IMG/VR virus record: IMGVR_UViG_3300020202_000181 | Location: 1 to 31,875 of that record | DNA from: a virus | Length of the DNA: 31,875 nucleotides | Strand: one strand, 5' to 3' | The notes under the pieces: model-generated | The model's input: the letters and a program-made list of their open reading frames with translations, nothing else | What the model was told of the DNA's origin: nothing | Database searches by the model: none | Made by a program: the position numbers and the translations under genes | Part shown: positions 7,441 to 14,489 of the stretch, piece after piece | Position numbering within the stretch: position 1 is the stretch's first letter | Layout of the letters: each line of letters opens with the position of its first letter

Positions 7441-8999
7441 ATGTACCGTTCTTCCGGGACTTCTTCATCAACGGTATCGTCAATAGCGATGAATCGGGGG
7501 TTGCCCTGATACACGTAACGAAACGCGGCGTGCCGATCCTTCTTCCCTTCATTGATTTTGTCCCGCGTGCCCTTCTTCTCTTCGTTCGCTGCTCTGTCTC
7601 GTTCAAGCGTTTGAATGTCCTTGATCAACAGCCACACTTCTGGCGTGTCGAAGAAGTACACCTTCGGCTTCTTCGTATGCTGATCCAACTTCAAATCCCG
7701 CTTGATCAAATCTATGCCTGCGTCAATGGAGCCTTTATGCTTGTCCGACGGAAACATCGCTGGAATGGCGTTGGGGGAACGCTTCAGCAGGTCAATGATG
7801 TTCATTCCGCCCAGGATGGTCTGCTCGTAATCTAAAGACTTATCGTAGCGCGTCCATCCGAGACGGTACTTTCGTTCCACCGCACGAGCTGCCAAGTCCC
7901 GCTTAACTGTCTCAGCGTCGGCCTTCTTCCAGTAAACTCCAACAACCACTTTTGTGTTATTAGGCAGCACAGCCACCTCCACACAGCACGTCTCTTTTGA
8001 AGTGTGTATGTCGATGCCCCGATAGACGATGTGGTTGTCCCATTCCAATTCGAAGGGTTTGATAACATGGATGTCCTTGTAAAACTGACAGTCGCCGGAA
8101 TAAATCAAGCCGCTGAGTGACACAAATTCACCGAGCAAGCGCATCTTCCGCGATTCATAACTGTCCAGCTGCTGCATGATGGTCTCTAGCGAATCAATGC
8201 TGATGTGCTTGTTCGTCAGCGTGGACACCTTGAACGTCTCGATGTTCTCGTCGCCATTGTTAATCAACGTATCGTACAGCCAGCTAATACCGTTCGTCGG
8301 CGTAAGAAAGAAACCAATGTCCATCTTCGTGGTGCCGAAACGGGACAAGGCTTCTTCGTAAAAGTTGTGCGGAGGTTCTTCGTCGAAATGTGCAAAGGAC
8401 AGGTCTACGCCCTGCGTCTTTTCAACTTCCTGCTCGCACGAAATAAATTTGATGTGGCCTACAAACTCACGCCCGTTTTTGTAAAAACGTAAAATCTTTT
8501 CCTGCTTGTTATACGTGTGATCCCAACCACCCGAATGCCAGTATTCTTTCGGCATCCACTCTTTGAACTTTGGAATAAGTACTTCTTCGATGACTGAAGA
8601 AGAAAGACCGTACACACGCCCGTACACCGGCCATTTCTTCGGTAGCTTGTGCTCAGGCACCACACCCTCAAGCGACTTGGGTACACGACCAATCACCTTC
8701 GCGCAGCTCAGGATGACGAGGGCGATGGTTTTGCCTGCCCGGTTTCCACCGAACAGCCCAACGATTTTCTTGCCTGATGCCATGGCGTCTTTAACGCCGT
8801 ACCACTTCTGTGGGCGATCTTCAGGTTTCAGCCACTTCTCAGCAAACGCCGCTGCTTCGGGGGTGAGGGAGCCATCAGACGGTTCGTAGAACCAATAGCG
8901 GTCCTGGTCCTTCACACGATCGAGAACGGCCCTTAGTTCAGCCTTCTGCTTCTGTACTTCGGCGAGCAACGCCAGCTTGTCGTCCACGCCTAGCACCAC
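7437..8999 (-). CDS. Terminase large subunit
   Basis: 520 aa, normal length for TerL. The N-terminal ATPase has Walker A GGNRAGKT (residues 84-91) and Walker B with the catalytic acid (FAHFDEEP, D207/E208). The C-terminal half has RGIDIHTSKETCCVEVAVL, where the RNase H-like nuclease begins, and later DKHKGSIDAGIDLIKRDLKL. It cuts concatemeric DNA and drives it into the prohead through the portal. The likely start is GTG 8999 or GTG 8996, just inside the stop of the preceding gene. It ends in ATGA with the split HNH gene, which separates it from the portal. Confidence 0.9.
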   Translation of the reverse strand: MVLGVDDKLALLAEVQKQKAELRAVLDRVKDQDRYWFYEPSDGSLTPEAAAFAEKWLKPEDRPQKWYGVKDAMASGKKIVGLFGGNRAGKTIALVILSCAKVIGRVPKSLEGVVPEHKLPKKWPVYGRVYGLSSSVIEEVLIPKFKEWMPKEYWHSGGWDHTYNKQEKILRFYKNGREFVGHIKFISCEQEVEKTQGVDLSFAHFDEEPPHNFYEEALSRFGTTKMDIGFFLTPTNGISWLYDTLINNGDENIETFKVSTLTNKHISIDSLETIMQQLDSYESRKMRLLGEFVSLSGLIYSGDCQFYKDIHVIKPFELEWDNHIVYRGIDIHTSKETCCVEVAVLPNNTKVVVGVYWKKADAETVKRDLAARAVERKYRLGWTRYDKSLDYEQTILGGMNIIDLLKRSPNAIPAMFPSDKHKGSIDAGIDLIKRDLKLDQHTKKPKVYFFDTPEVWLLIKDIQTLERDRAANEEKKGTRDKINEGKKDRHAAFRYVYQGNPRFIAIDDTVDEEVPEERYI

Positions 9000-9301
9000 G
9001 CCACAATTTCAACAACCGCACCAGCCGTGGGCGATTGCATATACAGCACAAGCGTCGATACACCGATAAAATCTTCGAAGTAGCTACGTGAGTCGATGGT
9101 GATGTACTCCGCACCCGACTTGCCTGACTCGTACGCCATCTTGATAACATGCGAACTGTTCCGAGGCTGAATGGAGAACTTGCGCACGTTCGTCGGCAAC
9201 GTCTGCGGATATTCCGTATTCGCTTGACCCAACGTCACGTTGTAGATGTGCGGTGTGCACGCATTCGCTAATGGGTTTTCCGATGGAATTACTGTTGGCA
9301 T
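8990..9301 (-). CDS. Small virion-region protein, unknown function
   Basis: About 103 aa from ATG 9301 (an upstream GTG 9331 would add 10 residues). The sequence is beta-rich: HIYNVTLGQANTEYPQTLP, KFSIQPRNSSHVIKMAY, SYFEDFIGVSTLVLYMQSP. It resembles small phage virion proteins but no family is recognised. It overlaps the 57-aa gene upstream and the terminase downstream, so it belongs to the late operon. A head-tail or fibre-associated role is inferred from position between fibre and terminase. Confidence 0.65.
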   Translation of the reverse strand: MPTVIPSENPLANACTPHIYNVTLGQANTEYPQTLPTNVRKFSIQPRNSSHVIKMAYESGKSGAEYITIDSRSYFEDFIGVSTLVLYMQSPTAGAVVEIVAWC

Positions 9302-9462
9302 AAGGCCACACACGCTTTGATTATTTCCCACTCAATGGTGGTGAAGTCTCTATCACACGTCACGACGCCATCCTTGACAGTGACGCCGCAATCCAAATTG
9401 TTTTCCAATAGCTCCAGCAGCCGCTCTTCGCTCTTAACGTTGGCGTAAACCACAGTCTTCAT
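9289..9462 (-). CDS. 57-aa hypothetical protein
   Basis: ATG 9462 overlaps the TGA of the fibre gene (ATGA) and the frame runs to TAA 9289. The protein starts MKTVVYANVKSEERLLELLE, continues with CGVTVKDGVVTCDRDFTTIEW and ends IIKACVALCQQ. It looks like a compact alpha/beta protein with four Cys. No function is recognised. Its tight coupling to the fibre gene could suit a fibre chaperone, but nothing in the sequence proves that. Confidence 0.55.
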   Translation of the reverse strand: MKTVVYANVKSEERLLELLENNLDCGVTVKDGVVTCDRDFTTIEWEIIKACVALCQQ

Positions 9463-10637
9463 GCGCTAAACCTCACGCCGATGGCGGGGGCCGGTACAGC
9501 CACCTTCACCGTCCCGCCTGCCGTGAAAGTAGCGGGGAAGCTGGTGGTGTAGGCCAACGTCGCCTGAATGCCATAACCAGGCGTAGTACCTAAAGCATTG
9601 TCCAGTCCAAGAAACGCCGAACATCCCGCAAGCGCAATACAGCGAATGGTGGGTGTGGCTACGCCTGCCCAATACACCAGCCAATAAAGAGTGTTTGCCG
9701 CCAGCGTTAAATTCACCGTCTGCGCCTTCATGCCCAGCGTGCTGGTCACAAATTCAGCCGTGGCACCAAGCAACGCATCTGGATACAGGTTGGTATCGGA
9801 CGTTGCGCTGTAAATGGCTAACTTCGCCACTCCACTGGCAATTTGGGTGGTGACGTTAATGGCGATACGATCAACAGTCCCACCGCGAGGAGCCACAAAC
9901 GGCATGGCGTGCAACACTCCAATGGCGGGTGCGCCTGTGGTCAAGGGAGCACAGTTGGCTACGCCTGCCACGTAGTAACGCTCCAATGGCGCTGTACCCA
10001 CCTGCTTAAAATAGTCCGCTTCTTTCGACGTGCTGCCACCACCAGCTGAAGTTTCATCCGCCTGCCAGCTGTAGTCGTAGTTGGTGTTGGAAGCCTTCTT
10101 CAACACCTGCCCCGTTGTACCGCCGCTAGGAGCCAATCCCGAGTGCGTGTGGTTACTGGCGGATTTACCGTCCAGGGCGGTTTGAAGCCCAGTGACATCC
10201 GCAATAGCGTGGCTGTGGGAAGCAGCCGCCTTGCCATCCAACGTCGTCTGTAAATTGGTCACGTCCGAAATGGCGTGGGAATGGCTGGTCGCTGCCTTCC
10301 CGTTCAACGTCGTTTGCAAGTTAGTGACATCTGCGATGGCGTGCACATGAGAAACGGCCGCCTTCCCTGCTAAATCCGTCGTCAGGTTCGTGATGTCAGA
10401 TTGGGGGTGCGTATGAGTGCTGGCAGCTTTCCCATCCAACGCTGCTGTGAGGCCCGTTACGTCGCTTTGAGCATGTGTGTGGGCAGCGTCAGCCTTCCCA
10501 TCCAAATCAGCCGCCTCAGCCTTCTCAGCCAACGCTGCCTGTAAATCCGTTTGGTTACCGATGTCGCCAGCAATGCTGCCCCAGCTGGCGTTTCCACCCT
10601 CACTGCCCCCCGTTGTTCCACCACCCCTAAACGGCAT
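9459..10637 (-). CDS. Tail fibre with 22-residue HxH repeats
   Basis: 392 aa. The N-terminus is Gly/Ser-rich (MPFRGGGTTGGSEGGNASWG). Residues about 30-166 hold six units of exactly 22 residues, each with an HxH pair (His 53, 75, 97, 119, 141 and 163) and the frame L-x-x-L-x-GKA-x-x-HxH-x-x-SDVT. A GGTTGQVLKKAS hinge common in phage fibres follows, then a C-terminal beta domain (about 215-392) rich in Gly/Thr that may bind the receptor. HxH motifs in fibres such as T4 gp12 hold metal ions in a trimer. The gene lies between TerS-like and TerL genes, an unusual position. Confidence 0.85.
   Translation of the reverse strand: MPFRGGGTTGGSEGGNASWGSIAGDIGNQTDLQAALAEKAEAADLDGKADAAHTHAQSDVTGLTAALDGKAASTHTHPQSDITNLTTDLAGKAAVSHVHAIADVTNLQTTLNGKAATSHSHAISDVTNLQTTLDGKAAASHSHAIADVTGLQTALDGKSASNHTHSGLAPSGGTTGQVLKKASNTNYDYSWQADETSAGGGSTSKEADYFKQVGTAPLERYYVAGVANCAPLTTGAPAIGVLHAMPFVAPRGGTVDRIAINVTTQIASGVAKLAIYSATSDTNLYPDALLGATAEFVTSTLGMKAQTVNLTLAANTLYWLVYWAGVATPTIRCIALAGCSAFLGLDNALGTTPGYGIQATLAYTTSFPATFTAGGTVKVAVPAPAIGVRFSA
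10140..10520 (-). repeat. Six 66-bp repeats coding the HxH fibre shaft
   Basis: The fibre gene contains six tandem 66-bp units. The repeat phase is exact at the protein level, with His pairs every 22 residues. Units are diverged at DNA level, so the repeat is old or under selection for the protein rather than a recent duplication. Copy number change by recombination would lengthen or shorten the fibre shaft in whole units. Confidence 0.8.
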
Positions 10638-10642
10638 GAACG

Positions 10643-11179
10643 TTAGTTATCCTTCGGTGTGTTCGGGAGAGCAATTGCAGCTTTCAGGGCCTGCTCCAAC
10701 TCGTCCAGCTTCTTCAGCTTCTCTTCAGCCGTTTCCACCACACCCCTAAATTCAATCACCGTCTTACCTTTGCTTTGCAATTGCAGCAGCTTATCCACCG
10801 TGATACCGATGGACGTAAACAAGGCGGGGTTACGGTTTTGTTTCAAATGGTCAATGTAGCGGTCGTCGTCCACAGCATTCACCATCTTGAGCAGGATGTT
10901 GGACAACTTGCCAGCTATGACATCCCCCACCTCATCCAAGGCTACTTCAGGGATGACGACGGTTTTGTCATTGAGCATGTTTCTAACCGTCTGCTCGCTG
11001 GTTTTAAGTTCCGCCGCTATTTCTTTGTACGACAACCCCAGCGTATGGCGCAGAGCTATCGCTGCTGTTTTCAGCACCGGTCCAAACTCTTTGCTTGGAC
11101 GGCCTGCCTTCACAGTGCGAGCCTTCACCTTCTCAATGGCGTCTTTCTGTTCGCCGGTTAGTCTGCTGTCGTCAATCAC
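10643..11179 (-). CDS. Terminase small subunit-like DNA-binding protein
   Basis: 178 aa from GTG 11179, which overlaps the preceding stop (GTGA). Residues about 35-72 form a helix-turn-helix (HTLGLSYKEIAAELKTSEQT), and the C-terminal third is a helical, coiled-coil region (EKLKKLDELEQALKAAIAL). This plan (N-terminal HTH, central oligomerisation, helical tail) fits phage TerS proteins that recognise the packaging site. It is the second gene of the late operon. A late-gene regulator with HTH is the main alternative. Confidence 0.65.
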   Translation of the reverse strand: MIDDSRLTGEQKDAIEKVKARTVKAGRPSKEFGPVLKTAAIALRHTLGLSYKEIAAELKTSEQTVRNMLNDKTVVIPEVALDEVGDVIAGKLSNILLKMVNAVDDDRYIDHLKQNRNPALFTSIGITVDKLLQLQSKGKTVIEFRGVVETAEEKLKKLDELEQALKAAIALPNTPKDN

Positions 11180-11337
11180 GGGTTACCTTTCCTTTCCTGC
11201 ATAAACCAATCTTCAGAATTTGGGGCATAGGGATACGGACTTTTATGAATGGACCTGGTTGCGTGTTGCTGCTGAAGAAGTTTCTCCAGTGCGTCTATAC
11301 GCTGTTTTAGTTGTTTGATCTCTTCTTCAAAGTCCAT
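11176..11337 (-). CDS. 53-aa coiled-coil protein, first gene of late operon
   Basis: ATG 11337 is preceded by AAAGGC. The protein starts MDFEEEIKQLKQRIDALEKL, a heptad coiled coil of about 25 residues, then a Pro/Tyr stretch (HKSPYPYAPNSEDW) and basic end. Its stop overlaps the GTG of the TerS-like gene. No family is recognised. Being the first gene of the leftward block, it may be a small assembly factor or regulator. Confidence 0.6.
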   Translation of the reverse strand: MDFEEEIKQLKQRIDALEKLLQQQHATRSIHKSPYPYAPNSEDWFMQERKGNP

Positions 11338-11701
11338 ACCGCTATGCCTTTTAAAGTGTTCGCTAGTGTTTCTGACTTTCTCTGAATCCTAGGACAGGTA
11401 CTTACAAACTACTGCTACCGTCACTTACATCCAGAGAAATGTGGGGGGCGTAAAGCCCCCACTTATGCCGACAGAGTTAAGTGTTACTAGCTGCTGTCCG
11501 TCCTAGTCGTAGGATGTGAGAAAGTCATCAAAGCACAGGGCCTACACTTGCGAAGGAGCACTTCCGACGTTTCAACCGCTTTAGCGCGAAACCCGTTAAA
11601 ATGCAAAAGGCTATCTAGTGCCCTTCTACTTATAGGGGTACCCTGCTGGAAAACTGTAAAACATTCATTTTCAACTGATATGACGATGTGGGTATTGATA
11701 A
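11338..11701. other. 364-base gap with hairpins, no convincing gene
   Basis: No reading frame here looks coding by composition or ribosome binding site. It contains a strong hairpin at 11441-11462, a TCCTA/TAGGA hairpin near 11501-11515, and GGGGTACCC near 11636. It lies directly upstream of the leftward late operon, so a late promoter and leader RNA are expected here, but I see no clear -35/-10 pair. It may also hold remains of an HNH-linked element. Confidence 0.5.
11441..11462. other. Strong hairpin in late-operon leader region
   Basis: GTGGGGG (11441-11447) and CCCCCAC (11456-11462) form a perfect 7-bp GC stem with loop GCGTAAAG. Neither strand shows a T-run directly after it, so it is not a standard rho-independent terminator. 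It could shape the 5' leader of the leftward transcript. Confidence 0.45.
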
Positions 11702-12007
11702 TCAAACACTTTCAGACTTCAAATGTGGTGTACTGGGAGCAATAACTGGGGTAATACATCGAGGTCTACAGCTGATGCACAATGGCTGAACGTTGTTGGC
11801 ATCCCATCCTAGATTTCGATCTAAGCGGCCTAGAATGACGTTAGAGCGACGTTTGGGTGCGCTAGCACACTTGGAGCAGGGGGAGAGCAGAAAACGCAGG
11901 AAATCGAGTTCTAGGAGGTTCCAGGCTATTCCACGACGTTTGGCCTCTTTCTTTGCGTTTCTGTAACGTTTGCGGATGTACTGCTTCTGCTTCTTCGTTA
12001 TCTTCAT
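11702..12007 (-). CDS. HNH-like endonuclease, divergent
   Basis: 101 aa. A basic N-terminus (KKQKQYIRKRYRNAKKEAKR) is followed by the zinc/nuclease core: LLSPCSKCASAPKRRSN, GRLDRNLGWDANNVQPLC and CISC. The GRLDRNLGW segment matches the GIDR(I/V)DN-SKGY motif of one HNH homing subgroup. Distance between Cys pairs fits. The C-terminus after CRPRC (ITPVIAPSTPHLKSESV) looks atypical and may be frame drift. It has no strong ribosome binding site and lies in the regulatory region between the two transcription units, as a free-standing homing gene would. Confidence 0.6.
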   Translation of the reverse strand: MKITKKQKQYIRKRYRNAKKEAKRRGIAWNLLELDFLRFLLSPCSKCASAPKRRSNVILGRLDRNLGWDANNVQPLCISCRPRCITPVIAPSTPHLKSESV

Positions 12008-12586
12008 GACATAAGTATAACCTGTAGCTATAGTTTATGCCATACCCTGAACCTACTCTTTTGTGAAATTTGCCTGGTATGGGTAAGGTATCCCTTGTGC
12101 GCGATGGCCGGGGGGTGCTTCCCCTGCCCCCACCCTTAGGAAATAATTAAGCGTTGAATTAGGGCCAGCCGGTCCGTCAGCCTACCCCTCCTAACCCGCC
12201 ATATCCTAGCTGTACCGTACGTGTAACCGTAACCAGCACACACCTATCCCCCCTTTAAGTGTTGATAATCAAGGCATTGGATTAACTGCAGCTAAAGCTT
12301 CGGAAGCTTAGGACGGAGAAGCGAGAGGAAAGGAGAGCGTACTACGAGGATTTACAGAGGAGAAACTAGCGATTCTCGACGGAAAGGCGCACTGTTTTTA
12401 TGGGAGCAAGGAAGCGTAAAACACGTTATATCGCACCTACCCCCGCCATTTAGGTATATCTGACTACCATGATACCCCGCAAATCGAATCCTAGAGCGTT
12501 ACAGACGGCATATAAATTACGTTCACCAGCCATTCAATTGCCATATGATTAAATTACATGCTTCTCATGTGCCTGTCATATGACAT
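12008..12586. other. 579-base non-coding strand-switch region
   Basis: No supported gene. The plus strand changes from C-rich (about 12110-12260, runs such as CCCCTGCCCCCACCC) to purine-rich (about 12305-12420, such as GAGAGGAAAGGAGAG), a switch in base skew where leftward and rightward blocks diverge. It holds CCATACC/GGTATGG (12040 and 12076), AAGCTTCGGAAGCTT near 12296, and TTGATAATCAA at 12262-12272, which also occurs at 11695-11705. Candidate for control or replication origin signals. Confidence 0.45.
12575..12584. promoter_or_regulatory. GTCATATGAC palindrome downstream of the regulator gene
   Basis: A perfect 10-bp palindrome three bases past the stop of the ribbon-helix-helix gene. 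The same CATATGAC core is at the centre of the 26-bp dyad upstream of that gene (12853-12878), and CATATGAT occurs at 12542. It may be a secondary operator or an iteron. Confidence 0.4.
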
Positions 12587-12799
12587 CTATCGAGTTACGT
12601 TTGCTTCTTTCGCGTGTCTATCCAGCCAATACGCTTTCAACACCAACCGTACGAATGCTGTGAGGGTGCGTTCTTCTTCTTTAGCCCATCTTCTAAAGTC
12701 TTCCTTCAGAGGCAGCTCGACGTAAATCGGGGGAATGGGAACAAGGCCTTTCTTCTTGTACGAATAGTGCTTCGCACGCTTGTCGGGTTGTTTGTTCAT
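12587..12799 (-). CDS. Ribbon-helix-helix-like small regulator
   Basis: 70 aa. After a basic N-terminal tail the sequence VELPLKEDFRRWAKEEERTL followed by TAFVRLVLKAYW has the beta-strand plus two-helix pattern of CopG/Arc-like repressors, with the Leu/Ala/Phe/Val core positions in place. It is transcribed leftward, divergent from the early operon, beside two dyad sequences (12824-12843, 12853-12878) that could be its operators. That arrangement is typical of an autoregulated phage repressor. A weak minus-strand promoter (ATGACA, 18 bp, TCTATT) overlaps the first dyad. The ribosome binding site is poor (AAGG next to ATG). Confidence 0.7.
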   Translation of the reverse strand: MNKQPDKRAKHYSYKKKGLVPIPPIYVELPLKEDFRRWAKEEERTLTAFVRLVLKAYWLDRHAKEANVTR

Positions 12800-12823
12800 G
12801 CCTTAATTGTCTGAAATAGACCT

Positions 12824-12843
12824 TGACAAAACAAGGCTTGTCA
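12824..12843. promoter_or_regulatory. 20-bp dyad operator candidate
   Basis: TGACAA (12824-12829) and TTGTCA (12838-12843) are perfect inverted arms with an 8-bp spacer. The dyad lies over the spacer of a possible leftward promoter for the ribbon-helix-helix gene. Occupation would shut that promoter, as expected for autoregulation. Confidence 0.5.
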
Positions 12844-12852
12844 TACATCTTC

Positions 12853-12878
12853 CAATCAATCGCATATGACATTGATTG
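12853..12878. promoter_or_regulatory. 26-bp dyad operator candidate
   Basis: Arms CAATCAAT (12853-12860) and ATTGATTG (12871-12878) are perfect inverted repeats around a central CATATG (12863-12868); only the two pairs between arm and centre do not match, so 22 of 26 bases are symmetric. It lies between the divergent regulator gene and the early promoters, the classic place for an operator. Confidence 0.6.
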
Positions 12879-12910
12879 AAGCTCATAGGACACCATGCGA
12901 CAACCGTATG

Positions 12911-12961
12911 ATTAGAAAAAACGTAACGTTAAATAAGGCTAAATAAAATAATTGAAAATAG
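12911..12961. other. AT-rich tract with TAAATAA repeats
   Basis: About 50 bases with very few G/C, including AACGTAACGTT and two TAAATAA copies. It follows the CATATGA-type repeats and precedes the rightward promoters. It could be a DNA unwinding element of an origin or an UP element for the promoter at 12965. The base composition is visible; either role is inferred. Confidence 0.35.
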
Positions 12962-12964
12962 TTG

Positions 12965-12994
12965 TGGACAGTGTCACCTGTTATCTGGTATAAA
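12965..12994 (+). promoter_or_regulatory. Candidate early promoter 1
   Basis: TGGACA (12965-12970), 18-bp spacer and TATAAA (12989-12994) on the plus strand, directly upstream of the first rightward gene and just after the AT-rich tract. Five of six -35 bases and five of six -10 bases fit sigma70 consensus. Confidence 0.45.
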
Positions 12995-12997
12995 CCA

Positions 12998-13025
12998 TTA
13001 CACGAGCTGTTGCACAGAGTATAAC
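12998..13025 (+). promoter_or_regulatory. Candidate early promoter 2
   Basis: TTACAC (12998-13003), 16-bp spacer and TATAAC (13020-13025). It overlaps the likely start region of promoter 1. Transcription would begin near 13032, a few bases before the AAGGAG ribosome binding site of the first early gene. Confidence 0.4.
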
Positions 13026-13049
13026 ATCGTCGGAAAAGGAGCCATCGTC

Positions 13050-13223
13050 ATGTTACTCACCACTGAGACAAAACGTTACGTTTACGTAGAGGATAGGAAT
13101 GGCCATACGTCGTTAATTGGTCATGAACAACCATCAACCATCTATAGGCAACTGATGGAAAATTATAGATTGGTGGCGGTGAAACGCAGCCATCGGGACT
13201 ATGTCGTTTTGAAGGTGAGCTAA
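13050..13223 (+). CDS. 57-aa early protein, unknown function
   Basis: ATG 13050 has AAAAGGAG eight bases upstream. The product (MLLTTETKRYVYVEDRNG, later RQLMENYRLVAVKRSHRDYV) is a compact alpha/beta protein with basic C-terminal strand. As first gene after the early promoters it is a good candidate for an early host-interaction protein. No family is recognised. Confidence 0.65.
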   Translation: MLLTTETKRYVYVEDRNGHTSLIGHEQPSTIYRQLMENYRLVAVKRSHRDYVVLKVS

Positions 13224-13224
13224 C

Positions 13225-13653
13225 ATGTTCCAATACAATGACGGAGGAAGGGAAGCGGCTGGCTACAAAGGAAAGGCTGGCGATTGCGTGACGCGAGCCA
13301 TTGCCATAGCCACGGGTAAACCGTACCAAGAGGTGTACGACGCCATTAACGGAATGTCGGCTTCTGAGCGAACGGGAAGCCGCAAGCGCGGGAAGTCTAA
13401 CGCCCGTACCGGCGTGTATAAGAACACTACACGTAAATACATGGAGTCACTTGGCTGGAAGTGGATACCGACAATGCAAATTGGTAGCGGTTGCAAGGTT
13501 CATCTGAAAGCTGATGAGCTGCCAGCGGGACGCCTTGTAGTGAGCGTGAGTAAACACATGGTCGCTGTTATTGATGGTGTAATTAACGATACTTTTGACC
13601 CATCACGAAATGGCACACGTTGCGTTTATGGCTACTTTCAGGAGGTGCGGTAA
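13225..13653 (+). CDS. Predicted papain-like phage protein
   Basis: 142 aa. A conserved N-terminus GREAAGYKGKAGDCVTRAIA places Cys21 at the start of a helix, as in papain-like folds. SKHMVAVIDGVINDTFDPS supplies a downstream His111 followed by strand and Asn/Asp 121-125. This Cys-His-Asp order is that of bacterial cysteine peptidases and transglutaminase-like proteins, and related conserved proteins of unknown role occur in many phages. It starts one base after the previous stop and ends just before the next gene. Activity and substrate are unknown; a structural papain-like fold without activity is possible. Confidence 0.75.
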   Translation: MFQYNDGGREAAGYKGKAGDCVTRAIAIATGKPYQEVYDAINGMSASERTGSRKRGKSNARTGVYKNTTRKYMESLGWKWIPTMQIGSGCKVHLKADELPAGRLVVSVSKHMVAVIDGVINDTFDPSRNGTRCVYGYFQEVR

Positions 13654-13654
13654 C

Positions 13655-14110
13655 ATGGCTACGATACATCACACGCGAGAGTGTCTTTCTAAGGGCATCA
13701 ATAAGGGCTGTCCTGTGTGCGAGCCAATCAATCAGAGGTTGAAAGCCAGCGAAGCGGGGGCGAACGCAGAAAGTGAGGCCGTAAGGCGTGAGCGAAGCGA
13801 ACATACGCCGACGCCGTGGAGGGCAGAAAACGATCCCTTGGGACGTTTCACGATCAAGGAAGGCGGCATTGTAGTGGCGCAGGGTGTCCACGCTGAGTTC
13901 GCTCCACGCATCGTACGAGCCGTCAATTCCCATGAGGGATTGATTCAGGAACTTAATCACCTCATCGCCACACTTGAATCTGTAAGAGCAAACGTGGATA
14001 GCCCGGAGAAATCCCTTAAGGGTAGTTGGTATTCGTTTGACCACATGATCTCCGACGACATCTCACGGACGAGGAAGGCCATCGCACAAGCCGAAAGGGA
14101 GGGGAAATAA
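13655..14110 (+). CDS. Small early protein with N-terminal Cys cluster
   Basis: 151 aa from ATG 13655, preceded by AGGAGG. N-terminal HHTRECLSKGINKGCPVCEP may bind zinc, then a low-complexity linker (SEAGANAESEAVRRERSE), then HTPTPWRAENDPLGRFTI, a start motif common to a family of phage proteins (HTPTPWR). The end is helical with several Arg. The chain could be a fusion of a zinc module to the HTPTPWR family. Function is unknown. Confidence 0.7.
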   Translation: MATIHHTRECLSKGINKGCPVCEPINQRLKASEAGANAESEAVRRERSEHTPTPWRAENDPLGRFTIKEGGIVVAQGVHAEFAPRIVRAVNSHEGLIQELNHLIATLESVRANVDSPEKSLKGSWYSFDHMISDDISRTRKAIAQAEREGK

Positions 14111-14111
14111 C

Positions 14112-14312
14112 ATGGCTTATCGTATTCTTCGCTTCTTCTCGGATGGGCGTCCGGCAGAGCGTGTGAAAGTGGTTTCTACGCTGGAACTCGCTCGCTTGCA
14201 CTGTAACAGCCCTTTAACAAAAGGCGTGTTGCGTTCTGGCGTGAAGTGGTTTGACGGCTGGCGGGAAATTAAGGGACGCACGGTTAAGAAAGTTTTAACG
14301 GGAGGGAAATAG
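14112..14312 (+). CDS. 66-aa basic hypothetical protein
   Basis: ATG 14112 with AGGGAGGGGAAATAAC upstream, one base after the previous stop. The product is basic (MAYRILRFFSDGRPAERVK, later GWREIKGRTVKKVLTGGK), alpha/beta in pattern. No family is recognised. It belongs to the uninterrupted early operon. Confidence 0.6.
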   Translation: MAYRILRFFSDGRPAERVKVVSTLELARLHCNSPLTKGVLRSGVKWFDGWREIKGRTVKKVLTGGK

Positions 14313-14313
14313 C

Positions 14314-14487
14314 ATGCGCACATTCAAGGTAACTTTTGAAGACGGCAACCACCTCTACACGGGTTTCAATGGGACGTTAGAAGATGCGAAGCGATACTAC
14401 GTTGGTCAAATCTTTAATTTTGGTGACAGCGACGAACACCCCAAAGACCTACTAGTTAAAGGCGCGGCTGTGGAAGAGGTACTGTAA
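14314..14487 (+). CDS. 57-aa acidic hypothetical protein
   Basis: ATG 14314 with GGGAGGGAAATAGC upstream. The product begins MRTFKVTFEDGNHLYTGFNG and continues with TLEDAKRYYVGQIFNFGDSD and a VKGAAVEEVL end. It resembles a small beta-alpha-beta domain that is common among phage early proteins. No function is recognised. Confidence 0.6.
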   Translation: MRTFKVTFEDGNHLYTGFNGTLEDAKRYYVGQIFNFGDSDEHPKDLLVKGAAVEEVL

Positions 14488-14489
14488 AT

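Noticed and set aside
10140-10520. CRISPR or tandem array in the fibre region
   Set aside because: The 66-bp periodicity encodes a regular protein repeat in a single open frame.
11441-11700. Group I intron near the HNH-like gene
   Set aside because: I could not draw the P3-P7 core on either strand, and no split gene flanks the region.
11487-11705. 72-aa minus-strand frame
   Set aside because: No ribosome binding site, unusual composition, and it overlaps the HNH-like gene end; probably non-coding leader sequence.
12399-12452. 17-codon frame MGARKRKTRYIAPTPAI
   Set aside because: No ribosome binding site and nothing else supports it.
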